Of a DNA stretch of 64,000 nt, positions 1 to 13,700 are shown piece by piece. The notes under the pieces were generated by a model. The model was not told the origin of the DNA. It saw only the letters and a program-made list of their open reading frames with translations, and searched no databases. Position numbers and translations under genes: made by a program. The stretch is from Rhizoctonia solani (taxonomy: Eukaryota; Basidiomycota; Agaricomycetes; Cantharellales; Ceratobasidiaceae), in the NCBI RefSeq assembly GCF_016906535.1, contig NC_057383.1, forward strand, positions 2,030,220 through 2,094,219. Reading direction: 5' to 3'. Numbering within the stretch: position 1 is the first letter of the stretch; each line of letters starts with the position of its first letter.

Positions 1-240
1 AGTATGAAAAAGCACCTGAATTTTGGAGAAGAACCAGGATACTGCTTTTTCCTGTGATCCAAATTGCATAGAAATTTAACAGTGCAGTCTACTACACCCT
101 GTACACCTACTATCAAATTTTGGTGCAATTCTGTTGAGGTGAAAAAAAATTGATTTTTGAGAGATTCATGATAGCAGCATTGAGGACTGATCAGCAAACT
201 ACTGGTCAGTTGAAAAACCCCCATCCTTTTCCTTAATGAT

Positions 241-1963
241 GTGAGTGCCCCCTGTTCATGTCATATAGATCCCACTGACATCAAGTCCTGTACTCACAGC
301 TTCAGTATTGCCTGAGATACAGCAATGGGTCTGCTCACTGTGGACCCTGAGGACCGGTCGGCGACCGGTCACCTTGACTTTCTTACTTTCTCTTCATACT
401 GTGTATGCTGCCTGTCCATGTCATATAGACCCCAATGGCTTCAAGTCCTGTACTCACAGCTTCAGTATTGCCTGAGATACAGCAATGGGTCTGCTCACTG
501 TGGACCCTGAGGACCGGTCGGCGACCGGTCACCTTGACTTTCTTACTTTCTCTTCATACTGTGTATGCTGCCTGTACATGTCATATAGATCCCACTGACA
601 TCAAGTCCTGTACTCACAGCTTCAGTATTGCCTGAGATACAGCAATGGGTCTGCTCACTGTGGACCCTGAGGACCAGTCGGCGACCGGTCACCTTGACTT
701 TCTTACTTTCTCTTCATACTGTGTATGCTGCCTGTCCATGTCATATAGACCCCAATGGCTTCAAGTCCTGTACTCACAGCTTCAGTATTGCCTGAGATAC
801 AGCAATGGGTCTGCTCACTGTGGACCCTGAGGACCGGTTGGCGACCGGTCACCTTGACTTTCTTACTTTCTCTTCATACTGTGTATGCTGCCTGTCCATG
901 TCATATAGATCCCACTGACATCAAGTCCTGTACTCACAGCTTCAGTATTGCCTGAGATACAGCAATGGGTCTGCTCACTGTGGACCCTGAGGACCGGTTG
1001 GCGACCGGTCACCTTGACTTTCTTACTTTCTCTTCATACTGTGTATGCTGCCTGTCCATGTCATATAGACCCCAATGGCTTCAAGTCCTGTACTCACAGC
1101 TTCAGTATTGCCTGAGATACAGCAATGGGTCTGCTCACTGTGGACCCTGAGGACCGGTTGGCGACCGGTCACCTTGACTTTCTTACTTTCTCTTCATACT
1201 GTGTATGCTGCCTGTCCATGTCATATAGATCCCACTGACATCAAGTCCTGTACTCACAGCTTCAGTATTGCCTGAGATACAGCAATGGGTCTGCTCACTG
1301 TGGACCCTGAGGACCGGTTGGCGACCGGTCACCTTGACTTTCTTACTTTCTCTTCATACTGTGTATGCTGCCTGTCCATGTCATATAGATCCCACTGACA
1401 TCAAGTCCTGTACTCACAGCTTCAGTATTGCCTGAGATACAGCAATGGGTCTGCTCACTGTGGACCCTGAGGACCGGTTGGCGACCGGTCACCTTGACTT
1501 TCTTACTTTCTCTTCATACTGTGTATGCTGCCTGTCCATGTCATATAGACCCCAATGGCTTCAAGTCCTGTACTCACAGCTTCAGTATTGCCTGAGATAC
1601 AGCAATGGGTCTGCTCACTGTGGACCCTGAGGACCGGTTGGCGACCGGTCACCTTGACTTTCTTACTTTCTCTTCATACTGTGTATGCTGCCTGTCCATG
1701 TCATATAGATCCCACTGACATCAAGTCCTGTACTCACAGCTTCAGTATTGCCTGAGATACAGCAATGGGTCTGCTCACTGTGGACCCTGAGGACCGGTTG
1801 GCGACCGGTCACCTTGACTTTCTTACTTTCTCTTCATACTGTGTATGCTGCCTTTCCATGTCATATAGATCCCACTGACATCAAGTCCTGTACTCACAGC
1901 TTCAGTATTGCCTGAGATACAGTAATGGGTCTGCTCACTGTGGACCCTGAGGACCAGTCACCC
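241..1963. repeat. 160-bp satellite array, about 10.8 copies
   Basis: Near-identical 160-bp monomers run head to tail; the start of the monomer recurs at 325, 485, 645, 805 and so on. Two monomer types differ in one 15-bp stretch: type A has CCCACTGACATCAAG and type B has CCCAATGGCTTCAAG. By eye the order is A B A B A B A A B A A, so a 320-bp dimer is the higher-order unit and is broken in the second half. Each monomer carries two GACCGGTC palindromes separated by GGC; the left one has changed to GACCAGTC once and GACCGGTT in most later copies, which are CpG transitions. The last copy decays into unique sequence after 1960. The open frames of 61 and 66 codons inside it recur with the monomer and are not genes. 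Confidence 0.95.
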
Positions 1964-3313
1964 ACCTGTCAACTACTACTTCACTTCTGTTTTTATTCTT
2001 TGAATCTTGTATACTGCTTGCTCATGCTATTCATATTACACTGATGTCAAGTCCTGTAATGATGACTGCATTACAGCCTTTGATACAGGAATGTATTTTA
2101 TCTATTATTGTTCCATGCACCAGTAATACATGACATACAGAATCAATAGTGGTGTGTTACAACTTGGAGCACACCTGCATTGTGTGAGTTACAGACCAGA
2201 AATCTACAAGTGAGAAAAATTAGAAATGCAACCCTGTAGGCATAAATGTGTAACTAACCAAACCAAGCTAAACCAAGCTAAACCAACCAACCAACCAGCT
2301 AACAAAATTGTCCAACTGTATGCATTTAATATTATGTTCTAATATCATGTCTAGGAGTCAGTATCCTTTGCTGGCAATGCTCATTTGTTGTTGTTGTTGT
2401 ACGCACACCTGGTACTTGGAACAATACCAATTCAGCAGTGTCATACACTAATCACTCTGTAGTTAGTTGAATTTCTAACAAACTTCTTGATTAACTGCTA
2501 CACTTTAGTTAGACAAACAGTGATGTGACTGAGAGTCATTTCAATATTAATATCTATATAAGGGAGCCCTCAGTCTGCCTCCATGCCCCCCTTGCCTGTG
2601 CCCAATGATCAAGCGCTACATTCCAAATAAGTGGGAACCCCAACCCCAACACCACCTATTGGCTCTCAGAAATAGGTCCCCCCCTATGGGAGACTTTGGA
2701 GACAATTCAGAGCACAAGCTGAGCGGCAGTCTTTGTGCTCCTGATTGACCCCTGGACTCAATCCTAATGGTCCTAATGGTTGACATGACCATTGCTTCCA
2801 CAATCTTGGACCTGACCAACACTGTGCCAATATAGGTGTCAATACAGCTGTTTGAATATCACTTGACAGTAGTTTACTTTGTATGCATACACTAATTGAG
2901 TAGATCAAACCACGGGCCACCACGTGGGTCTGAGCACAGCAATGGGAAGCTAACAGTTTGATTCCAACTGGAATGCACAAACTCCCACCACTCATCCACA
3001 ATAAACATAAATGTATATATGACATTCAGCTGTTCCTGTAATACACCCATGTTCAAATTAACATGTAGAGTGGGCAAAGAAATGTCTGTACTGCAAACAT
3101 AACATATGATAATTCTCTTGCTCCAGGCCACACATCCCCATGAACAGTATGGGCTGTCTTTTGATGGTCTGCCATCCCTTTTAATTTGAATTCCCCCCTT
3201 TTCCCTCCATATGAGGCAAAAACCATCACCAAAATCATAATTTGTGTTCTGAGAAAACATAAAAAGCAGACCTTGGTATAATTGAATGTACATATTTAAG
3301 TGATTACTATCAA
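1964..3313. other. intergenic, no gene recognised
   Basis: This stretch holds simple CCAA/AACCAAGCTA repeats near 2255-2300 and a short GTT run near 2386. Open frames on the minus strand between 2616 and 3293 have no family signature I recognise and overlap each other in different frames. Part of it may be the 3' flank of the transposase remnant that follows, but I found no terminal inverted repeat. Confidence 0.5.
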
Positions 3314-4405
3314 CTAGAACTCAGTTGGCCCTCCCTTGGCAGCTTTGATAGCCTCAACCCAAGCATCCGTATCCCCTGTGTGTTTATTGATATTGTCCAC
3401 TGAAATGCTGGCCCAGACCTTGTTAGCTGCCTTCAAAAGTGTGTCACGGTTTTTATGAGCTCCAGGGATCTTGAATACACATGATTTGAGCAGGCGCCAT
3501 ATGGGCCCAATGAGATTAAGATCAGGAGAATTTGCCAGATGGGTCAGTTGCTCAATGCCCAATTCTGCCCAATTCTGCTGAGCCTCTGGTCCCCTATGTG
3601 ATGCTGCCCCATCTTCAACAATCAGGATCTTATGACCCTGTTCCACCTCTAGACTATTTAAAAATTGATTGAGCAGACTTTTGATAACTTGTTTGGCATA
3701 TGCTTCTGAAGTGAGCCCCCTGCCATGTGAGCACCTGGTCTTTGTGACAACTTTGGGCAACAGTTCCAATGGAATCAATGGCCCCTTCTTGCCATGCGCA
3801 ATGCATCCCCACAGGACAAGACTTTGGCGCCCACTACAGAAGCTGGGGACCATGTTTTTGGGGAGATATGCTTCTCCCTTCTTCCACATAACCTTTGGCC
3901 AAGTAGTCTGTTCCCTGGTGTCCATTGTGGTCTCATTGCACCACCCAACCCAGTCCCAAACTTGATTTGTGTTATTCTGAGCCCACTTGCGTCAAGCCTC
4001 TGTCATCTTGGGGCTGGGGAATTGCTGCTGGCAAACCACATACCGCTGCATGCCTAGTTCCTGTGCAGTAGAACTCACTTGACGCTCAGTTACATCCCCA
4101 ACAAGCTTAGCAATCACATCATAGGGCTCCTTTTGGTAGAAACAAAGGTATTGCCCAATTGACCACTTGGTTTGATTGGATAAGACAGGTGGGTGGCCAG
4201 ACCAGGGCTGGGGAGTAGCAGTACCATATCTCTCATAATTAGCCACAATCCTATGCGCTGTATACTTTGGAACCCCAGTTTTCTGGTAAATATAGCTGTA
4301 TGATTTTTTATCTTTATGTAGAGCTACAATGCAGCCTTGATCAAACTGAGAAACTTCTTTTCCACAGTGAGGGGGCATAGCAATGTGTAATAAAGCTGGG
4401 CACAT
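3314..4405 (-). pseudogene. Tc1/mariner-type DDE transposase, inactivated
   Basis: One frame runs through the whole span, broken by a single in-frame TGA at 3992-3994. The N-terminal 137 codons look like a helix-turn-helix region (VPKYTAHRIVANYERYGTATP). The part after the stop carries the catalytic core: a motif WCNETT where WSDET or WCDET is expected, then VEDGAASH, then SPDLNLIGPIW where SPDLNPIENIW is usual. Thus the first catalytic Asp reads Asn and the Glu position reads Gly; only the middle Asp remains. The TGA and the Asp-to-Asn change are both explainable as CpG transitions. I found no terminal inverted repeats, so the element boundaries are unknown. Family call is firm; inactivity is inferred from the missing catalytic residues and the stop. 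Confidence 0.85.
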
Positions 4406-4531
4406 GTCAGCATTCAGATACTTGTTGTCAGCACTAGTACATGTATGGAAGTGGGATAGGAAGTGATGATATATTGATACAGCATTTGTTCAGGAAAATA
4501 TCAACCAACCAACCCCTCCTCAATCAAATGT

Positions 4532-7357
4532 TTACTCCAATTCCTCTTCTCCTTGGGGGCCATAATCCTCAACTTCCCCAGCTCCCTCAACATCTGAGTT
4601 GCCCAATGGGCTTGACGCTTCATCTTGTGCATCCCTTTCCTCATCCTCATCAGGTGATTCAAAGTTGTGCTCTTGCTGGAATGTCCATATAAGCTATCAA
4701 TCTAAAATGAATTCATCTGAAAACACACCTGCTTTCTCTGCTTCAGCAGTACATGCTTTTATAGTTGTTGTTGTTATTGCTCTTGTTAGTCCAGTAAAAC
4801 CTAGTTCTACTCATCATACTTACCTTCCCTTTTGCCACCAATGCATTGACAAGGTGCACCATATCCCCATCCCTATGACTAGCCACAATTTGACCCAGCA
4901 GCTCAGTCATTGCTCTGCTTTCTTCCCTTGTCATCACCTCTGCAGTTGATGTAATTTGGGCAAGGGCTTGACCCAGTCGTCTATCCCCACCCCTTCGTAG
5001 CTCAACTGGTGCTAATCAAGAAATACTTCCAGTCAGCCACAAATAATGTTTGTTAATCAATTGATCAAAAGCAGATCTGCTCACCAATGTTGTTGTTGTT
5101 GTTGTTGTCATCATCATCATCATTGTCCTTGTCATCAAGGTGATCACCTTCATTCACATCCTCCCTACCATCCTTGCCCTCACCCTCACCCTCACCCTTA
5201 TTCCCACCCTGAGCCCCAACCCCCCCATTTGTTTGCTCACTGCCCTCCTCATCCTCACCATTGGTGCTTCCTGTTCTACCATCATGAGGGCTATCTATGT
5301 CCATAGCTTCATGATCATTGGCTGTAGCACTACTCTCCTGGGTCTCTTCTGTAGCAATAGCTGGCCCATCTGTACTTGGACTCCTATTAGTTGAGAGCCG
5401 TTGCCGCTTCAAAGGGTGGTTGTCAAAGCTTGCATCCACTGGATGCTTGGGCCTTTGACTTGACCTTGACTGCTTGGCATTGGTATATCAGCATCATGTT
5501 TCAGCAGTTCTACAATCAGTCATGGCTGATTGCAACAATAACAATATAAAATCTTCAATTTCTCACCTGGGCTACATCATCAACCATGCTTTGTTCACAA
5601 TTCCCTCCAAACACCTTTGGTACCAGCAGGTCAAACTTTGTTCTGAGATGTTTAACCTTGAATAGTCTCATGGCAGTCCACCAAGCCTGACTTTTGTCAA
5701 TCAATTTTTGGTACTTGTCTTGTGCTGCATCTTCAATTGCAAGGACTTTATGATTTTGGAGGTCCTTGTACAGAATAGCCCTGTTCAACCAAACTCTCTG
5801 TATAATCTAGTCATACAGTGTCTCTAAGTCAATCTCATACAAGCTCATGTTTACAAATCTACCACTAACCTTGTACTCATAACCTTGGGCATTGGCCTCA
5901 TTCCCATGCTTCTCCATGAGGAAATGTGCTATCACTCCTGCTGGGTGATCAACCGGACTCTCCATGGTTTCTGAACTTTTTGTATGCTGACTGAACTGCT
6001 CTTCTGTTGTGATCATGTTGACAATCTACATTTTTTAAGTTAGCAATCCAATTAATGAGCTCAGGTTAAACCCTTACATGAGTAATTACTACCTGTGTCA
6101 GCCTTAGCTCTTCCTCAATTATCTTGGATCCAAGACAGGATGGTAAAAGCACCTGAATCATTGGCTTAATCAGAGCCAAGTACAAGTGCAATTGACTCAC
6201 CATATCTGGGAATGTCCATGGGTCTTCCTTCCGGGGGTTCAGGTGGCTGACAAAGCTGGTTGGACGGGTACTTGCTCTTTGTAGAGCCTGTTTTTGTCCA
6301 CCTGGTAATGCATCCCATGCATGGGCCAACTTCCTCTTACCAGCCTTGGTTGCTTGGATTTTGGATAGTTGGCAAGACCGAGGTGGAAGGTTCATAGCAT
6401 CCTTGGGAACATCGCTCATCCCCTTTGTTAGCAGGTCCACTTGGGCTAACATCTCTTGAACAAGGCCTGAAGCTACCTAAAAACTCTTGTTAGTCTTGTC
6501 CTTTATACATTGCAATATTCCTCTCCTACATACCATGTACAGGCAACCAGTTGTCAATCTCATCCATGACCCTGCTGAGAAGGCACCTGCAATATGTACA
6601 CGAGACAAGGAATCTGAAATTGCATCCATAAGCTCATCATTTCGAGTGAGATTGCAGATAGCCCTATTTGTTCTATCATCCAGTCCCCCAAGAAGCATGC
6701 AACGGTTCTGTAAAAATGTTTGTTCATTGATGGTACCGCTCTTCAGAAGCTTCTTCAGCTTCCGGACTGCACAGAACAGCTCAAGATCACTGCAGCGTTT
6801 CATCAACTGGGGGCTGTTTGATTCATGCATCATAGTCAGAAATTTGGCTGGGTGGTCCCTTTCTAATTCTTTACTGCAAATCAACTTATATCTGCCTTAA
6901 AAAGCTTTGTTGTTCACTCACCCTGCTTGTAAACATGAGCATGCCACCACATGTTCTCCTGTCCTCCAAGGTCAAGCTGAGAGAGCATTGCAAGGCGGTG
7001 TTGCCCAGCAAAGACTAGTACACTCAGCTCTTGGGGAAGCTTGGGAGCAGAGTTGACACCCTGCTCCTCCAAAAGAGCTTCTAATGTCTGATTGTATGCA
7101 TCATTTTCTAGAATCACACTGATGGGGTGTAGTGCTCGATTGAGAATTTCAGGAGTACCTATACGCTCAACAAGTGTATCAACCCAGGACTGATCAAGTG
7201 CTTGTTGGTCAGGATGGTTCTGAGTCTGCTCCAATAAGACTGTGAATGTTCCAATCATAGTGGCCTTTCGTAAGTTGGCAGCAGCTAGCTCCAATGCATT
7301 CTTGTTGGATGTAGATGGTGCAGGCATGGTTGAACTTTGGACTGGAATCAGGAACAA
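4532..7357 (-). CDS. ParB-like domain protein with acidic C-terminal tail (intact, about 8 exons)
   Basis: Exons join in frame through GT-AG introns: about 7357-6923, 6870-6538, 6470-6096, 6030-5870, 5810-5570, 5475-5083, 5013-4824 and 4699-4532, giving roughly 770 residues and ending at TAA 4532-4534. A start at 7327 (MPAPSTSNKN) is the alternative. Residues about 45-150 have the pattern of a ParB/sulfiredoxin-type domain: a helix with VDTLVERIGTPEILNRAL, PISV, then VFAGQHRLAMLSQL matching the GxHR motif, then a helix following NSPQ. Known ParB-fold proteins bind DNA or NTP; what this one does is unknown. The sixth exon is rich in Asp, Asn, Gly and Glu, including a poly-Asp/Asn run near 5090-5130, and the last exon is Glu-rich. 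The gene is divergent from L1 with about 350 bp between start codons. No stop or frameshift is seen, so it is probably functional. Confidence 0.7.
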
Positions 7358-7703
7358 GCTTAACAGAGGGTAAGTTGATTGGGCTCAGCATTAGCTGGTC
7401 TTGCTGCCTTCATAAAGATCCTTTGGTTTCCTTGACAATAGAATGCTAATTAGAAAACGTACTAATCTCACCCAAAAAGGCTAAGTTGTCTCATATAACC
7501 TCTTATGCTCTGGTTCAATGTCACCCCAAATTGGTTATTGAGGGGCAAATGAGAATAATAAAGGCTTAGTATAGGCAATAATCACTCAATCAATCTATTT
7601 AAGTCCCTTCCAAAACCTGTCTCATCAAGTAACTCCTTGGCTGCTACATTCAACCGTTTTTCAATTGACAGAATGACCCCTTCCAACCCAAACCCAAGCC
7701 CCC
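7358..7703. promoter_or_regulatory. divergent promoter region between ParB-like gene and L1
   Basis: About 346 bp separate the two inferred start codons, which face away from each other. The region is moderately AT-rich, and I see no long open frame and no clear TATA box. Its role as a shared promoter is inferred only from the head-to-head arrangement. Confidence 0.45.
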
Positions 7704-10700
7704 ATGGCTCAGAAGCCAGCAACATGTAAGAAACTGAGCTTAACTACAATTGTATATCTTGCTCTTACATTAAGATTCCATCTAGCACCTTTGGCTCCTT
7801 GCAGTCGTATGAATCAGAGGGCGGTGCAACATCCAGAAGGCAGGTACTTGAGGCAGCAGACATGTAAGTGGCTGCTCTTCCTTATAGGCTGTCAAACTGA
7901 GGCTACCCTCTTAGTACCTGGGGCACGCTCCAAAGCCCTAATACAGCCTTGCACAGTCCATTAAACCAACATAATGTCAATAGCTCTAATAACCTGCCAT
8001 CCCGTTGTTCATCCCATGGCAGGGATTGTTTTCAGAGCTTTGTTAGCCCCAGCTCTGGCTCTGGTCCAGATTGTTTTTCTACTGTGAACCTGGCATCTAG
8101 AGTTGACAGGTCACAACCATCATGGTCATTGTCAACATCACCACAAGTATTGGTGCAAAATTTCTCTCTCAACTTGTATGTGTATCTCAAACCAACCACT
8201 GTGGGGATTGATGCACTTACAATATTCTTCATGCAATGCATAATTGCAATCTTCCTGTGGGGTATACTATGCATACTGATGATTGAATCTTCTTAGTGCT
8301 AATAGTGAAGGACAATCAATGGTTGAATCTTCTCATAAGCAAGCATCAACATCATTGGATCCTATAACTCCAATGAAACGGCTCAGACAAGAATCAATTG
8401 ATTCTCAAGAGATGTATGACAGTGGCACTATGTCAGTTACACATAAACTTATGCTCTTCATCTACCACATCTAATACTCACATTACCTTTATGCCTTGTT
8501 GGCCCATTAACATACATTTTTGTTGGCAACCACCTATTCAGGCACATACCACATCCATTGTACACAACCCCCCCTACCCCTGCCAACAACCAAACACCAA
8601 CACCCTCCCACTCCTCCAGGAAGGCCAGACCCCCACCTGGGTCTCCTGTATGGCACTAGTAAGCTATTGCTATTGCTCTAATATGTCATGATTGAAACCA
8701 CCAACTGATTTACTGCAAGTTTGCAGCAGCGTAGGGAAGCTCATTGTTCTGTGTCAAACAGCCTACTGCCATCAAAGACTTCTTTACCAGCCTCATCTTC
8801 TACTGGCAGAAGCCCTCTTTCCCGCAGAAGCAGTACTCCTTTGTCTTGTCTTTCATCTGTTGACTTCTGTGTCCCTATGCAAGGGAACCAACCAGCAAGA
8901 AACATGTCCCCCCATGAAGTTGCCAAAGGAGATGAAGTGCAAGAGCAGCCAGAGTTTGTCCATTGTTCCACCAAAATTCAACCAAACAGTGCTAAAGTGT
9001 TATTTATGTTGCAGTGTACAATCCAACAAGGAGGTTCATCTCCGTCAACTATTTTATCTCCTGGGGCAGGCTTCTGATCTCTCAGACAGCTCTGAAGCAA
9101 GCGCTATAGGCAAGCTGATATTTGAACCTAATTTTGAGCTTTTTTATGAGGTTTATGTTACCTGCCTCATGCACTCTTTGTACCGCCCTGTGGACCCCTC
9201 TCGGACAATTCTGTTCATGGTGGAAGATCCTGATGATGAATTGTACTGGAAACGTGTCTTTGCTTTCCACCAACCACCTCCAACACACATCCTGGGACTC
9301 ATGGATATCACTTATGACCTGGAGGGTACTGGTAAGGAGGAAAAGCTGGCTTTACTGGTATGGGGAACTTGCAAGCTGGTGGATGGCCATACCTTTGATA
9401 TGGAACTGACATACTCTGGCAATCGTGCACAAGCGTCCTCATCTGTACTATCATTGTACACGGACAATTATGTTGAGGAGTTGGTAAAAAAAAATCTTCC
9501 CACTGATTGTCAGATACGTCAATTAGCACTCCGGGATACAAAGTGGCCTGAGGATCTCCATCTGCTTTCTGAGATAGAGCTTGATATGCTTTTTTGCCAG
9601 CTGATCTCAAGCGTGGTTTATGACATGCCATTTGATTCTCAAAGCTTGGAAGCTGGTCTCCCTGTTGCACCACAATGGGAGTATCAGAGGGTTCAATCAC
9701 AGATTCAGGCCTTACTTGGACAACGAATAAATGGCAGTCTTTCATTCAAGGCAATCTATGAAAAGGAGGAGGTGGTACCAGAGCGCATTTATCTACATGG
9801 GTAAGCAAGCTATGTGCACTTGATTTCATGTAAACTCTAAGGCTTATTTACCACAGGGACCCCTTTCTATTTGAATGCCCACCAACAAACAATCAGTTTG
9901 AAGATTATTGGGAAGATTTGCGGGACAAAGAGGACAACATCCCTGCAGTACCAATAGAGGAAATTGGGAGATGGTATGTCCAGATTTTTTGGCCTCCTCA
10001 TAAGAGTGCTAATGCTTACTTTCTCTAGGACGGAAATTTGGGTTGAACAAAGAGCGGCATTGGAAGTAATTGGGCAGCAGCAGTACTATCTGAGATACCC
10101 AGATCAACTGTGCGTGGTCTTTAACATTAACAAGTGTCAGTGAGAAGTAAGTGTATAATCAACAGGAGGTATCAGAGTACCACACCATCAGTTGCACCTG
10201 AATATATTTTCAATGAACCTGCGGCTCAACCAGGGTGAGTGTATGGAATAATGCAACCTCAAAGGCTTGCACTAATTGAATATACTAGGAACTCACAAAG
10301 TGGAGTTACACAGAGGTTAGATGTTCTCTCACCTGGTGATACAAGCTCATTACTAATACTCTATATTGGCAGAGATTTGGTTGCAAGGAGCCACAATTTA
10401 ATGCTTGGTTATCGCAGGTATGGGCATACTGCACGCCTTGCCTATTGGAAACAGCTGCGAGAGTCTATTGTTGATGTGGATTGCCTGTCACTCATCACCA
10501 CGCACCTTTGGCTGAGCTCTCTTATGGCTGCACCAGATCGTTCTATTCTTTATCTGGATCCAAAGCTGGTGGCCATAATTTTAGACCTTGACCGTAGGGG
10601 CCCTGCTGGTGTCAATGGAAACATTTCCGAACTTTTTGAGAGACAGGTTCTGTGGGAGCAAATGGGACCACTTTCCACTGTACTAGCCTTACTGAACATG

Positions 10701-13700
10701 GATGAGCTCTGTGAGCCTTCTCCAGGCAAGCTCAGTTGGATGCTTCTGGAACTCAGAGTGGAACATGGGCAGGTAACCATGGTGGAGGTGATACTGGCCC
10801 CTTGCATGCATTATGACAAGGCACAATTTACTCAACTTATGATACAATTGATAGAGGCTCTAAACCAGATACTTCCTACCCGTCCATTGGTTTCCCAGAC
10901 CTCAAAAGTCCAGCAGAAAACCCATAGTCTCATTTTGCCGCCTCCATTCAGCGAAGAGTCAATAGTTTTGGTAATGATGGCCTACCTCTGTGGGAAGCTA
11001 TTGGATCAACAAGTTGCCACTGTTGAAGTTCAAGCTATGAGGCAAGGTCTATGTTTCTACTTTGATTCTGCCCTACGGAACCTGGAAGTTGACTACAGCT
11101 TTCCCTGGCCTGGGCTCACAAACAACTTGGGAGCACTCCTGACGGAGTGTAATGAGGCTGATGTTGCCCGTAGAAGATTCCACCTTGCCTCCAACCAAGA
11201 GCCTTCCCCAATAGAAATGTTCCCTCTACGACGCTCTTACACCGCAACTGTGGCTACCCCTGGACCATCAGAGCCCTTCTTCTTGGAGCTTGCTCAATCT
11301 TGCTCTTCTCATAAACAAGGACTTCTTGTCCACACTTCAGGACAATCCATTGAAGCACTTGACAAGGCCATACTTTTAGGACAGTACCCATCCTTTGACC
11401 CATTGTTCAACACCCTTCTTGATGGAGCTAATTCGCTTTCTCTGGACGAGCTCACCAACCTTGTCTACTCTCTAGGAGGACCTGAGAACGCTGCTACACA
11501 TAGGTTGCTCATGACTGGAGAACATAACAACATGCTCTTGTCCCTTGATTGGGAGAAAGATGCTATACACCCTGAACCAGAATGGCTTCTCAGTGGATAT
11601 GACATGGACTCTTTGAGCCTCACTTGCTTTGATGTACCTGAAATTTTGGAAGCAGGCAGTTACCACCCGTATCCTAATCGGGATCTGTCCCTCATGCATA
11701 GCAACGAGTTGACAGTTGACCTGCAGGGCAAGGATATCAAGATGCATACATGCAAGTATAAACCAACATTCTATATTTTGTCAACCAACCTAACTGTGCT
11801 AGTATAGGTCCCAATTTTTGCATCATGACGTTTGGTGCTAATAATCAGTTTTGATTACTGGTTTTTTTCCCTGAGTGTGCTAACAGGGTTGGAACCCGTT
11901 GGCGCAACATGCCTCGGACAAGCAAAATGGAAGACTGGTACCACACATTTTTGACAGCACTCCGTATCTTGAGGAACAAAGTGCCATATCATCTGCAACA
12001 TGCTGTTGAGAAAACCATTGAAGCTCTTCCAACCACTTACCAGATGGCATCAAGCCAGGTCAATCAGGGTGGGGGCTCAAGATCTTTCCTTGGACATTGC
12101 TTAGAGCCTGTTGTGTTGAACTTGGTTTTCCCGTTGGTCCGTCAGATCATCAACAAAACCCTTGAGCTTGCCAAGTATTGGAATTATTTCTTCCATATAT
12201 GTGGAATAAACCTGAAGCTTGCAACAATGAACATTCACGGGCGTGATGACAACAACCCCCTCAAGTATGCGCTACAAAGCTATAGCTTCATTGACTGGTT
12301 TGCTCAGAATCCGCATGACATTGTGGTTGACATTGGCTGGACTGCAAATGTTCATTGGCCATCCTTGCCAGAAGAGCTCAAGAGGAGCACAATGCTGTTT
12401 CGTTATGCACCAATGCGGGAGCTTTTGCGTCCTGGCTACAAGACACCGCATTTTGACAGGTACTGCTCCTCCTTTGCGGTTGGTGGTGGACGTGCTCTTC
12501 CTAGGGCGGATGTCAGGAGAGACTCCGGGGTTGCCAAGGTTCAGTTCTACCCCAAAGATATGGTATTGACCTACCGTCATCGCAACAAATCCGTTGGCGC
12601 AAACTTCACAGCTGCTGAGGCTCTGAACATGGGAAACCGCAGTAAATTTTCTGCAGCAATGAAAGCCTTTCAGGACGTAATGCTTGAAGCTGATAGCTAT
12701 GGTCTGCAATTTGAGGTCCGCATGTCTGCCTGGGGAGCCAACCACTTCATGAAGAAAGACCCTAGGGATGTTTTGGATTGCATGCTTGCAGCAGATGCTA
12801 TTGTAAGTCCTCTCATAAACAATTTACTTGCAATCTAATCATGAACCAATCAATGATAGGTTTGTTATCCAACGGAGAGTCTGGCACGCTTCAAAGTAAT
12901 GCTAAGCAGAGGCTGGTCTTCAATCATCCAACGACAGTCTCAACTATCCGCAGTTTCCCGGGGCTCACCTGAAGTTGTGCTACTTACTTCAGTTCTGGCC
13001 TACTGGTTGAAGAGCTTGGTCAAGCGTCCCGATGAGCAAAGTGCAACCAAGCAAATGGTTGAAGATTTGCAACTTACTGAGGCTGCAAGGAGTTGAGGAT
13101 TTCCCTTTCTGCGCTCCAAGGCACTTGATCCCACGGGGTTGCAACTATCCTATGTTATCAATCCGGGCACATTTAGGATCATTCAGCTCTCCAACTTGAT
13201 TGTACCCATACAAGCCAGGAGCAGATCAACAGCAGCCCCTCACAATGCTCCAAACGCAGCACCACTTCAATCTCCTCCCCCATCCCCTAGACCTGCCAAG
13301 CGTTCCCATCCTCTATGGACAAGTGAATCCGATCAGTTTGTCCAACATCTATGCAGCACTTGTTTGCCCCAGGTCCTTTGGAGCTTGTTTCCTCACGATC
13401 GCTTGATTATCAGGGCCAAAGCCAGCCAGCAGCGAAAACAGCCATTCAAGCTTCAGTACTGGACACAAATTGTGGATGTGATGAATGATACAAAGGTATC
13501 TTCTTTGAAGTTCATCGAATCATTCAATCGCCTATTCCCGCAGAATTGGGAATGCAACGCACCGGAAGGTCAATGGGTTACTTACAATAGAGACTTCCTG
13601 CAAACAATACAAGACCACCTTGAGGCACAGCCTATTGAGATCAGGTCATCCTACTCAGCAGAACTGCGGCGAAGAATCCGTAGTTTGATTTTGAGAGATT

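Noticed and set aside
325..1755. Series of 61- and 66-codon open frames
   Set aside because: They repeat with the 160-bp satellite monomer in two frames and have no independent support.
3669..4057. Plus-strand frames over the transposase
   Set aside because: Opposite strand of a recognisable transposase.
5046..5394. Plus-strand open frames rich in Cys, His, Pro
   Set aside because: They are antisense to the acidic exon of the ParB-like gene, which has splice sites and frame continuity.
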